NCBI RefSeq assembly: GCF_000424305.1
Contig: NZ_KE384162.1
Span: forward strand, 310,001-374,000
Reading direction: 5' to 3'
Origin: Pseudobutyrivibrio ruminis AD2017
GTDB lineage: Bacteria > Bacillota > Clostridia > Lachnospirales > Lachnospiraceae
DNA: 64,000 bases
Both the position numbers and the translations under genes were made by a program. Below, one piece after another: positions 48,524 to 56,719 of the stretch (position 1 is the first letter of the stretch; each line of letters starts with the position of its first letter). Below the pieces are notes generated by a model. It did no database searches. It was not told the origin of the DNA and saw only the letters and a program-made list of their open reading frames with translations.

Positions 48524-49507
48524 TTATTTGTCATCATATAAGTGACATCTTACAACATGGCCGTTACCCATATCCTTTGCTTCTGGAGCAACTTCCTTAC
48601 AAATGCCCATGCACTCTGAACATCTTGTATGGAACTTACATCCCTTAGGTGGGTTAGCTGGTGATGGGATATCACCCTCGAGAGGAACTCTGTCCTTCTT
48701 GTAATCAGGGTCTGGCATTGGAATAGCTGAGAACAATGCCTTTGTATAAGGATGAAGAGGATTTGCGAAAATATCCTCTGTCTTACCTGTCTCAACAAGA
48801 CCACCAAGGTACATAACACCAACAGTATCAGAGATATGCTCTACTACTGAAAGGTCATGTGAAATGAAGAGGTATGTAAGACCTCTATCCTTCTGAAGCT
48901 TGCGAAGAAGGTTGATAATCTGCGCCTGAATAGAAACATCAAGAGCAGATACAGGCTCATCGCAAACAATGAAGTCAGGATTAAGAGCAAGTGCACGAGC
49001 GATACATACACGCTGTCTCTGTCCACCTGAGAACTCATGAGGATATCTATCCTTGTGATGCTCCTGAAGACCACACTCAGCCATTACCTTAGAAATGTAC
49101 TCGTCGTACTCTTCCTTTGGAACTAAGCCATGCTCTCTAACAGCCTCTCCAATAATTTCACCAATTGGAAGACGTGGTGAAAGTGATGAATATGGATCCT
49201 GGAATACGATTTGCATCTTTGTACGAAGGTCCCTAAGCTCCTTCTTAGAATAATCGTATACTTCCTTACCATTAAATATTACATCACCATCTGTCTTTTC
49301 AATAAGACGAAGGATTGTACGTCCTGTTGTAGACTTACCACAACCTGACTCACCTACAAGACCCATTGTTGTGCCTCTTTCGATTTTGAAAGAGACATCA
49401 TCAACAGCCTTAACCTCTCCAGTTACACCACCGAAGAAGCCACCCTTAATAGGGAAATATTTCTTAAGGTGATTGACTTCTAGAATATAATCTTTCTCGT
49501 TACTCAT
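48524..49507 (-). CDS. oppF: oligopeptide ABC transporter ATPase OppF
   Basis: Second ATPase of a Dpp/Opp peptide importer, energising the OppBC channel. The 327 residues contain Walker A GESGCGKST (about 51), LSPRLP, the signature SGGQRQRV (about 160), Walker B IVCDEPVSALD, the H-loop SHD, and the C-terminal oligopeptide/Fe-S type Cys motif GCKFHTRCSECMGIC. I start at ATG 49507, overlapping the oppD stop by 8 bases, 9 bases after AGGAGG. Confidence 0.95.
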   Translation of the reverse strand: MSNEKDYILEVNHLKKYFPIKGGFFGGVTGEVKAVDDVSFKIERGTTMGLVGESGCGKSTTGRTILRLIEKTDGDVIFNGKEVYDYSKKELRDLRTKMQIVFQDPYSSLSPRLPIGEIIGEAVREHGLVPKEEYDEYISKVMAECGLQEHHKDRYPHEFSGGQRQRVCIARALALNPDFIVCDEPVSALDVSIQAQIINLLRKLQKDRGLTYLFISHDLSVVEHISDTVGVMYLGGLVETGKTEDIFANPLHPYTKALFSAIPMPDPDYKKDRVPLEGDIPSPANPPKGCKFHTRCSECMGICKEVAPEAKDMGNGHVVRCHLYDDK

Positions 49508-50645
49508 GTCTTTCACCCTCCTCTTTACATCTGTAGCATCTTACCATATGTGTGTCTGAAACATAATATTCCTCTGGAAATTCGCCGTTACAGCATTCCA
49601 TACACATATCACATCTATCTTTGAAGTAACAATAATTTGGCATATTTACTGGGTTTGGAACAGAACCAGGGATTGAGTAAAGCTCATCAACCTTCTGTCC
49701 AACTACAGGCTTAGACTTCATAAGACCGATTGTATATGGATGTCTTGGGTCCTTGAAGATTTCCTGTGCAGTACCCTTTTCTACTACACGGCCAGCGTAC
49801 ATAACAACAACATAATCAGCCATCTCAGCAACAACACCAAGGTCGTGTGTGATAAGCATGATTGAACTGTTGATTCTGTCCTTAAGGTCACGAAGAAGGT
49901 CAAGAATCTGTGCCTGGATAGTAACATCAAGAGCTGTTGTAGGCTCATCAGCTACGATAAGCTTTGGCTCACAAGCTAAGGCCATAGCGATACATACACG
50001 CTGTCTCATACCACCTGAAAGCTCATGTGGATACATGCTGTAAACGCCTTCCTTATTAGCAATACCAACCATACCAAGCATTTCAATTGTACGTGCCTTG
50101 ATATCCTCGTCGCTCATTTCTGGACGGTGAAGCTTGATAACCTCATCAATCTGAGCACCGATTCTAAATACAGGGTTAAGTGCTGTCATTGGCTCCTGGA
50201 AGATCATTGACATCTTCTCGCCACGCATGCTTCGCATAACTGAATCTGGAGCATTAACAACATTAATTACTCTATTTCCGTCATTGAATCTGATTTCACC
50301 AGAAACTGTCTGTCCCTGTGGACGCTGAACAAGCTGAAGCATTGAAAGTGAAGTAACTGACTTACCACAGCCAGATTCACCAACGATACCAACAGTTTTT
50401 CCCTGTGGTACGTTGAATGAAACACCGTCAACAGCCTTAACTGTTCCGATATCTGTGAAGAAGTATGTATGAACATCATCAAATTCAACACAGTTCTCAG
50501 GATTTTTCATCTGAGTTACATATTCTTCTTCTGGAATATGCTTTCTATTTCTCTTTGCCTCGAATTCCTTTGTAATCTTGCGATTTTCCTTCGCAATTCT
50601 ACGAGATTCCTTGGCACTAATATAATTTACATTCTTTTTTGCCAT
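49500..50645 (-). CDS. oppD: oligopeptide ABC transporter ATPase OppD
   Basis: First ATPase of the peptide importer. The 381 residues have an unusual 50-residue, strongly basic N-terminal extension (KESRRIAKENRKITKEFEAK) before the ABC domain. Walker A GESGCGKSV lies near 97, followed by FQEPMTALNP, signature SGGMRQRV, Walker B IVADEPTTALD and THD. The C-terminus has the four-Cys motif (CYFKDRCDMCMECC). It precedes oppF with overlap and follows oppC by 9 bases. Confidence 0.95.
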   Translation of the reverse strand: MAKKNVNYISAKESRRIAKENRKITKEFEAKRNRKHIPEEEYVTQMKNPENCVEFDDVHTYFFTDIGTVKAVDGVSFNVPQGKTVGIVGESGCGKSVTSLSMLQLVQRPQGQTVSGEIRFNDGNRVINVVNAPDSVMRSMRGEKMSMIFQEPMTALNPVFRIGAQIDEVIKLHRPEMSDEDIKARTIEMLGMVGIANKEGVYSMYPHELSGGMRQRVCIAMALACEPKLIVADEPTTALDVTIQAQILDLLRDLKDRINSSIMLITHDLGVVAEMADYVVVMYAGRVVEKGTAQEIFKDPRHPYTIGLMKSKPVVGQKVDELYSIPGSVPNPVNMPNYCYFKDRCDMCMECCNGEFPEEYYVSDTHMVRCYRCKEEGERHE

Positions 50646-50654
50646 TTCACACCT

Positions 50655-52202
50655 CTATCTCTTCATCTTTGGATCAAAGGCGTCACGAAGTCCGTCTCCG
50701 ATAAAGTTAAATGCAAGTACTGTAAGAAGGATTAAGAATCCAGCTGGAATCCATACGAACCAGTAGTTAGTCATAACGTATGAATCTGTAACAGCATTGA
50801 TGATATTACCCCAAGATGCTGCAGGATACTTAACTCCAAGTCCTAAATATGAAAGTGTAGACTCTGCAAGGATAACCTCACCTACACCCATAGATGCAAA
50901 TACTACAAGCTGTGGAATAACATTAGGAATTAAGTGCTTAAAGATTCTTCTTCTAATGCTAATACCACAAGCTTCACAAGCAGTCATAAATTCCTGCTCA
51001 CGAAGAGATAAAATCTGTCCACGTACTATACGAGCCAAGCTAACCCAACCGATAACACCCATGATAATACATAGGTAGAAAATACGAATACCGGCGTCTA
51101 CCTTGTAGAAATCCATGATTGAACCAATAATAAGGTAAAGTGGCATTGTTGGGATACAATAGATAATATCTACAAATCTCATAAGAAGGTTATCTACCCA
51201 GCCTCCAAAGAAGCCTGCTGTACCACCGACGATAATACCAAGTAAAAGCTCTATAGCTACTACTACGAAACCGATAAGAAGGGAAATACGACCACCATAC
51301 ATAAGTCTTGCAAGTAAGTCCATACCATTTCCATCTGTACCAACTAAATGTTTTGCAGAAGGTGACTCAAACTGGTTAATAACGCTTGTAGACTTATATT
51401 TTGTAATAAGATACTGACCGTTCTTGTTAGAAACCTGATATTCTTCCTCACCATCTTCGCCTGCAAATTTAAACTCTGAAGAACCATTGTTAATAGCTTC
51501 TACAATAGCTTCTCTGAAATCAACTGTAAGAGTAACACCACTTTCAACTGCATTCATGCTATAGCCGCTGATATATGCTACTTCACTACCATCAGCCGCT
51601 GTAACTAATGCACCATTTCCATGCTCATCTACAGTGTATCTTTCATCGTCAGCTGCAAACATTGTCTCATCTGTTGCAAGAGCCTTAATAAGATTTACAT
51701 TGAATGTACCTGAAAGCTTCTTAGATGAATCAACTGGTGTAACCTGAAGCTTTGCTGCAACAGCAAGTGTCTCAGCTCCACCTACCTTTTTAATTTCAAA
51801 TGAATTCTCATCAAGCTCTACAAGAGAAAACTGCGAACCATCTCTTGTTTCAACAACATCCTGCTTTTTTGTAAGAGCAAGGATAAGCTTTGCCCCAATA
51901 TCTGAAGGAAGCTCTACGCCATCAGCTGCAAAAACCTGGTAATCAGTGATAAGAGTTGCACCAGCATAGTCCTTCTTCATTTCTTCAGTAGTATAGAATA
52001 CCTGACTCTGAGAATATGGAATAATAACTCCGCCTAAGAAAGCGAATAAAAACATACAAATTATAATTACAAGACCTGCAATAGCAAGCTTATTTCTAAA
52101 GAAACGCTTTGCTACCATCATTCCAGGAGAAAGTACCTGGACACGGTTAGCATCATCTAAAGCAAGCTCTTCTTCATTTTCAATATTTCTTACGTCTGCC
52201 AC
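50655..52202 (-). CDS. oppC: oligopeptide ABC transporter permease OppC, enlarged
   Basis: Channel subunit; 515 residues against about 300 for usual OppC. TM1 (about 42-65) is followed by a hydrophilic insertion of roughly 200 residues (about 70-290) outside the membrane. The standard five-helix core (about 300-510) then follows, with the EAA-type loop EACGISIRRRIFKHLIPNVI. The N-terminal pre-TM peptide RFFRNKLAIAGL is typical. The insertion carries several hydrophobic strands and VTP/VDG stretches, as in an extracellular beta domain. Its role is inferred as contact with the enlarged OppA. Confidence 0.9.
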   Translation of the reverse strand: MADVRNIENEEELALDDANRVQVLSPGMMVAKRFFRNKLAIAGLVIIICMFLFAFLGGVIIPYSQSQVFYTTEEMKKDYAGATLITDYQVFAADGVELPSDIGAKLILALTKKQDVVETRDGSQFSLVELDENSFEIKKVGGAETLAVAAKLQVTPVDSSKKLSGTFNVNLIKALATDETMFAADDERYTVDEHGNGALVTAADGSEVAYISGYSMNAVESGVTLTVDFREAIVEAINNGSSEFKFAGEDGEEEYQVSNKNGQYLITKYKSTSVINQFESPSAKHLVGTDGNGMDLLARLMYGGRISLLIGFVVVAIELLLGIIVGGTAGFFGGWVDNLLMRFVDIIYCIPTMPLYLIIGSIMDFYKVDAGIRIFYLCIIMGVIGWVSLARIVRGQILSLREQEFMTACEACGISIRRRIFKHLIPNVIPQLVVFASMGVGEVILAESTLSYLGLGVKYPAASWGNIINAVTDSYVMTNYWFVWIPAGFLILLTVLAFNFIGDGLRDAFDPKMKR

Positions 52203-52215
52203 GATATCTCTCCTT

Positions 52216-53202
52216 TTAATTTACTCTAACTCTAGGATCTACTACAGCATAAAGAATATCTGCAATAAGGTTTCCTAAAAGAATTAAAACTGCAAAGAAC
52301 AGCATATAGAACATTACAAATGGGATATCTCCCTGTACGATGCACTGATATGATGTATAGCCGATTCCTGGAATCTGGAACAGTGTTTCTGTAATAAGAG
52401 CACCACCAAATAATCCTGGAAGTGATGAACCAAGTAATGTAACGATTGGAATCAAGATATTTCTGAAAGCATGATAATTTACTACTCTCTTTTCAGAAAG
52501 ACCCTTTGCTCTAGCAGTACGAATGTAATCTGCGCTTAAAACTTCAAGCATGTTAGTACGTGTGTAACGCATTAAGTAACCAACAGATACAATAGTAAGA
52601 GTAATTACAGGAAGAACCATGTGATATGCCATATCAAGAATCTTGCCGCCTACAGAAAGATTCAAATAGTTACGACCTACAATACCGTACAAATCAAAAA
52701 TTCCAAGCTTAACTGAGAAAATGTATTTCAAAATTGTAGCAAAGAAGAAGCTAGGTAATGAAATACCAATAAGTGCAAATACGACTACAGAATAATCTAC
52801 TGCACTATACTGCTTTCTTGCAGCAACAACACCAAGAGGAATAGCGATAACTATCTCAAGGATGAAAGATGCAAGACCAAGTGCAAATGAATACCAAATA
52901 ACGCTTGAGAACTTCTCAAGTACTGGCATATTAAAGTACCAGCTGTCGCCGAAATCAAAGCGGATAGCCTTAGCCAACCATTTAAAGTAGCCCGGAACGA
53001 TGCCAACGTCCAAGCCGTATGCAGCATTGAGCTGATCAATCCATTCCTGATAGCTCTTTGCACCAGGTTTCTGTGATAGCTGCATTGCTTTCTGTTCTAC
53101 GAATGAAGTAGGCATTGCACGCATGATGCAATAGATAATCATAGAAACAAAAAACAATATTACTATCGATAATAATAGTCTTTTGATTACAAATTTTTTC
53201 AT
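52216..53202 (-). CDS. oppB: oligopeptide ABC transporter permease OppB
   Basis: Channel partner of OppC. The 328 residues have about six helices, an N-terminal FVIKRLLLSIVILFFVS, a periplasmic loop with Tyr/Gly residues, and the EAA loop RTARAKGLSEKRVVNYHAFRN (in two parts) near 230. It is of normal length. It is separated from oppA by 188 bases containing a terminator-like hairpin and a long stem-loop. Confidence 0.95.
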   Translation of the reverse strand: MKKFVIKRLLLSIVILFFVSMIIYCIMRAMPTSFVEQKAMQLSQKPGAKSYQEWIDQLNAAYGLDVGIVPGYFKWLAKAIRFDFGDSWYFNMPVLEKFSSVIWYSFALGLASFILEIVIAIPLGVVAARKQYSAVDYSVVVFALIGISLPSFFFATILKYIFSVKLGIFDLYGIVGRNYLNLSVGGKILDMAYHMVLPVITLTIVSVGYLMRYTRTNMLEVLSADYIRTARAKGLSEKRVVNYHAFRNILIPIVTLLGSSLPGLFGGALITETLFQIPGIGYTSYQCIVQGDIPFVMFYMLFFAVLILLGNLIADILYAVVDPRVRVN

Positions 53203-53235
53203 TATTGTAATTCCTTTCTTTATTTTTAGACCCCA

Positions 53236-53325
53236 ATAAAGGTATTTTATGATAGGACAAAAAAACGTTTATAGAAAACGCCCTCAAACTCTCCAAAACT
53301 CCATCCCATCATAAAATACCTTTAT
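53236..53325 (-). promoter_or_regulatory. 18-bp perfect stem-loop upstream of oppB
   Basis: ATAAAGGTATTTTATGAT (53236-53253) pairs perfectly with ATCATAAAATACCTTTAT (53308-53325). The 54-base loop holds a small hairpin CGTTT (53266-53270) / AAACG (53276-53280). It ends 33 bases before the oppB ATG. Confidence 0.75.
53268..53296 (-). promoter_or_regulatory. candidate promoter inside the loop before oppB
   Basis: TTGGAG (53296-53291), 17-base spacer, TATAAA (53273-53268). It lies in the loop of the long stem and could supply oppBCDF separately from oppA. Confidence 0.35.
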
Positions 53326-53329
53326 CATA

Positions 53330-53362
53330 AAAATGTCTTCTTGGGGCCTAAGCCCCAAGAAG
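53330..53362 (-). terminator. terminator-like hairpin between oppA and oppB
   Basis: Perfect 11-bp stem CTTCTTGGGGC (53337-53347) with GCCCCAAGAAG (53352-53362), 4-base loop, T5 on the minus strand after a short gap. Partial termination here would make more OppA than the permease and ATPase subunits. Confidence 0.8.
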
Positions 53363-53390
53363 CAACTTAATCAATATCCAGTATTGATAA

Positions 53391-55652
53391 TTATCTCATC
53401 TGAAGATTAGCAAGATCATCAAAGATGTCATAGAAAGGTGTTGCATCCTTTACTATAGTATCTGTGTTAACACGCTGTGTTGCGTATGTTACACAATTCT
53501 GTCTCTGGTAAATAGGAATCTCAACAGCGTAATCTACGATAAAGTCAAGACACTCCTTGTAAGTAGCCTTTCTGTAAGCCTGGTCAGCAGATGCTCTAGC
53601 ATCCTCAATAAGCTTATCAAGCTCTTCAGAATAAATAGCATACTGGTAAGCTGAACCACCCTTGCTGTGGTATACCTGATACATATCAGGATCAGCTGTA
53701 GCACCCCAAGCTGCACACCAGATTTCAGCCTTCTGAGCTGAAAGTGTATCCCAAAGTACTGAAGAATCTGAAAGATCGTTAATAGTAAGCTCAAAGCCAA
53801 TCTTAGCAAATGCCTCAGAAGCTGCTGTAAGGATACCAAATGATGGATGATCACCAGAACCCATACCAGGAATCATAGCTTCGTAAGAAAGCTTAGCACC
53901 AGCAGGAGCAGCTGTAAGCTTGCCATCCTCAACTGTGTAACCAGCTGCCTCGAAGTAGCCAAGAGCTGCCTGAAGAGCTGCATCATACTTCTCATCATCG
54001 CTCATACCATCTGAGTAGATTTCGTTGCCATCAACATCCTTAGAGAATGCGATTTCGTAATCTGGATCAGACTTCTGTGGAGCTGCCCATGAAGAGTTTG
54101 AAATTGGGTAGTTAATAACCTCTGCTGCCTCTCCATAGTAAGAATCAATAACTACATCACGGTATGCTGCGATAACTGTTGCGATAGCCTTACGTAAATC
54201 CTTTGACTGCTCGCTTGAAGGATCGTTACCAACCTTTACGTTAAGTGAGCACATACCAATGTAACCATAACCAAGGTAATCTGTAAGCTGAGTTGTGATT
54301 GTATCACCAACTAAGTCGTTCTCAGAGTTTTCAGAAGAAATCTGCTCTGATGTTGCCTTAGAGAATGAAGGCTCAGCGATATCTGCTGTACCCTGAACAA
54401 GTGCAGGAACCTTATCAGCTTCCTGTGTCTCCTTAAACTGAATCTCAGATACGCCAGGAGCACCAAGGTAGAAGTTCTCATTTGCCTCTAAGTAAGCAAC
54501 CTTGTTTGAGTATTCCTTAAATGTGAAAGGACCAGCGCCAAGTGGCTTTGTTGTCTTTTCTCTGATTGATGAAAGATCATTCTTAGGGAAACCAAACTTG
54601 TTATTATCGTAATCATACTGTGCCTTGTCACCATAGTAATGCATTGGAGCGATTGGAAGTGCAAGCTTCTCAATTGCTGGAGCAGAGAACTCTGTAAGTG
54701 TAAGTGTCATTGAGTAATCACCAGTCTTAACAATACCAGAAATGTGGTCTGCAGACTCGCCAGTCTCAACACCAGTTGTAGACATTGTAAGAACATCTGC
54801 TGGGAATGAATCAGCGATTGTTACACTAGCAGCTTCCTTATCCATTGCTGAGAAGTTCCATCCGTACTGCTCACCGATTGCCATGAAGAAGTCTTCTGTA
54901 GTAGCGCCATCTGGAAGTTCAAATCCCCAAGCAGCAGCAGCTGTCTTAACATCATCTTTATCAGCAGCTGCACCAGCTTCTACCATGTAATCTACGATAG
55001 ACTGTGTAAATGCTGCACCTTCGTTAGCGCATGCATCCCAGAAAGCCTTCTGCTGCTCTTCTGTCCAATTAGTAAAGTCTGTATTGTCTTTACCAGCAGC
55101 AGCGATAAGTGATGAAAGTGTTGAAACACCACTTCTATATTCTTCCATACCCTCTACAGGAAGTGAAGAGAATGTACCTGGTCCATCATAAGTTGGATCA
55201 GAGTATGCGTACATTGTAAAGATTAAGTCATCAATAGTAAGTGGCTCACCATCTGAGAACTTAATGTCATCTCTAAGTGTAATATCATAAGTAACTGTTC
55301 CATCTTCATTCTCTGTAATGTCAATCTTTGATGGTGTGTAGTAAGTGTACTCTGTACCGTTGTAATCTTCTTTGTAACCATCAATACCATCAAGAATGTA
55401 CTGACCACCTCTTGTAGTTCTTGTTAATGAAATATTAACAAGCTTCTCCTCGATGTAACTATCTGGAACAGACTCAGCAAAAAATGGGCTGAACTTCTGG
55501 CTCATTGCGTCCCATGCAATAACAAGTGGAGTATCTGAGCCTTTTGAATCTCCACCCTTTGAAGCGCTGTCGCCACCCTTTGAACCACAGCCTACCATCG
55601 AAAGTGCCATAGCAGCTGCAAGAACAAGGGAAACTACCTTTTTCTTCTTCAT
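53391..55652 (-). CDS. oppA: oligopeptide-binding lipoprotein OppA, enlarged
   Basis: Extracellular solute-binding lipoprotein (SBP_bac_5 family) of the peptide importer; 753 residues against about 550 for many relatives. I start at ATG 55652 after AGGAGG. The signal peptide MKKKKVVSLVLAAAMALSM ends at the lipobox VGC. The binding core shows DDIKFSDGEPLTIDDLIFTMY (in two parts), PLGAGPFTFKEY and ATADPDMYQVYHS. An extra region of about 110 residues follows the first lobe (about residues 140-250), rich in Ala, Asp and Glu. Confidence 0.95.
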   Translation of the reverse strand: MKKKKVVSLVLAAAMALSMVGCGSKGGDSASKGGDSKGSDTPLVIAWDAMSQKFSPFFAESVPDSYIEEKLVNISLTRTTRGGQYILDGIDGYKEDYNGTEYTYYTPSKIDITENEDGTVTYDITLRDDIKFSDGEPLTIDDLIFTMYAYSDPTYDGPGTFSSLPVEGMEEYRSGVSTLSSLIAAAGKDNTDFTNWTEEQQKAFWDACANEGAAFTQSIVDYMVEAGAAADKDDVKTAAAAWGFELPDGATTEDFFMAIGEQYGWNFSAMDKEAASVTIADSFPADVLTMSTTGVETGESADHISGIVKTGDYSMTLTLTEFSAPAIEKLALPIAPMHYYGDKAQYDYDNNKFGFPKNDLSSIREKTTKPLGAGPFTFKEYSNKVAYLEANENFYLGAPGVSEIQFKETQEADKVPALVQGTADIAEPSFSKATSEQISSENSENDLVGDTITTQLTDYLGYGYIGMCSLNVKVGNDPSSEQSKDLRKAIATVIAAYRDVVIDSYYGEAAEVINYPISNSSWAAPQKSDPDYEIAFSKDVDGNEIYSDGMSDDEKYDAALQAALGYFEAAGYTVEDGKLTAAPAGAKLSYEAMIPGMGSGDHPSFGILTAASEAFAKIGFELTINDLSDSSVLWDTLSAQKAEIWCAAWGATADPDMYQVYHSKGGSAYQYAIYSEELDKLIEDARASADQAYRKATYKECLDFIVDYAVEIPIYQRQNCVTYATQRVNTDTIVKDATPFYDIFDDLANLQMR

Positions 55653-55936
55653 AAGTAATCCTCCTGAATTATATTTATCTACATCTCTTCCCGAGAATGC
55701 AAACCCCTGTAAGTAAAACACAGATTTAAAAAGCATTATTATTCATAAAAATGCTTTTACGTAAAAACCTCTATTAAGAAAAGAAATTATTGGAATAATG
55801 TTGAACAATAAAAAATGAATCTTAATACATTAAGACGCCTTAATGTTAGCATTAAAAATTTCTCCCTTAAAAACATCTGTATCTCCCTGACAGACATCCC
55901 GTATACAAAACCCCATATCTTGTATAAAGTAGGTTT
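55653..55936 (-). promoter_or_regulatory. long structured leader of the opp operon
   Basis: From the predicted start point (about 55930) to the oppA ATG there are about 278 bases without a convincing gene. It has repeated TTAATG/CATTAA hairpins around 55820-55860 and a 9-bp stem, AAAAGCATT (55729-55737) with AATGCTTTT (55750-55758), whose minus-strand 3' side is T-rich. The adjoining palindrome TTTTACGTAAAA (55755-55766) overlaps its upper arm, so the two cannot both pair. An attenuator is possible. Confidence 0.45.
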
Positions 55937-55965
55937 ATTATAGTAAAAAAATTTCTAATATTCAA
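55937..55965 (-). promoter_or_regulatory. promoter of the opp operon
   Basis: TTGAAT (55965-55960), 17-base spacer, TATAAT (55942-55937) on the minus strand. The 160 bases upstream of it, to the khpA terminator, are A/T-rich with no other structure I can name. Confidence 0.75.
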
Positions 55966-56129
55966 CTTTTGTATATTTATGCATTTACAATTTATATTTA
56001 GTAATATTTATATAAAAATAGCGGTTTTTCGACGCATTTTATTCATTTAAACGCCTATCACCTTAAAGTGGTAAAGGATTGTATCCATAAAAAAACAATA
56101 TTAAATGTTGATTATATAATTTGTCAGAA

Positions 56130-56165
56130 TATAAAAAAAGGAGCCTGAATAAATCAGACTCCTTT
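56130..56165 (-). terminator. intrinsic terminator after khpA
   Basis: AAAGGAG (56137-56143) with CTCCTTT (56159-56165) and CTGA (56145-56148) with TCAG (56154-56157), 5-base loop, and a T7 tract on the minus strand. It separates the ffh-rpsP-khpA run from opp. Confidence 0.92.
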
Positions 56166-56169
56166 GTCT

Positions 56170-56406
56170 TTAATTTACATCAATTATATCAACAATAACT
56201 TTCTTGTCAATCTTTGAAGCTGCAGCCTTAACAACTGCACGAATAGCCTTGGCGATACGGCCCTGCTTTCCAATAACCTTGCCCATATCAGAAGGAGCAA
56301 CGCGAAGCTCTACAACGATAGACTTAGCGTCCTCTTTCTCTGTAACTACAACTTCATCAGGATTGTCTACAAGTGACTTCGCAATTACTTCAACTAATTC
56401 TTTCAT
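56170..56406 (-). CDS. khpA: KH-domain RNA-binding protein KhpA
   Basis: Small RNA-binding protein of 78 residues, a single KH domain with the GKVIGKQGRIAKAIRAVV loop (about 43-60). In Firmicutes it pairs with KhpB to bind mRNAs of division and cell-wall genes. It begins at ATG 56406 after AAAAGGA. It normally lies between rpsP and rimM; here a terminator and the opp operon follow instead. Confidence 0.93.
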   Translation of the reverse strand: MKELVEVIAKSLVDNPDEVVVTEKEDAKSIVVELRVAPSDMGKVIGKQGRIAKAIRAVVKAAASKIDKKVIVDIIDVN

Positions 56407-56435
56407 CACTATTATCCTTTTCCTTTCGAGTTATC

Positions 56436-56678
56436 TTATTGAACGCCTGCCTGCTTGAAAAGTCTTGCAACTGTCTCTGTTGGCTTTGCACCGTTAGCAA
56501 TCCACTTCTTAGCTGCCTCAGCGTCAACTGTAACCTCAGCTGGCTCCTGGTTAGGATCGTATGTACCGATCTCATCGATGTTTCTACCATCACGAGGTGC
56601 TCTTGCATCTGCTACTACGATTCTGTAGATTGGTCTCTTCTTCTGACCCATTCTCTTTAATCTAATCTTTACTGCCAT
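56436..56678 (-). CDS. rpsP: 30S ribosomal protein S16
   Basis: Early-binding 30S protein. The 80 residues match the family: [32 protein letters not shown] in adjoining parts, IGTYDPNQ, and a [13 protein letters not shown]-terminal block. It follows ffh by 41 bases with an AGGAGG site. Confidence 0.98.
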   Translation of the reverse strand: MAVKIRLKRMGQKKRPIYRIVVADARAPRDGRNIDEIGTYDPNQEPAEVTVDAEAAKKWIANGAKPTETVARLFKQAGVQ

Positions 56679-56719
56679 TTTAATTTCCTCCTAAATAATA
56701 ATACTTTAAATGGTCTTTG

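Noticed and set aside
55966-56129. Small gene or CodY site upstream of the opp promoter
   Set aside because: No frame with a ribosome site and no match to the CodY box; only A/T-rich sequence was seen.
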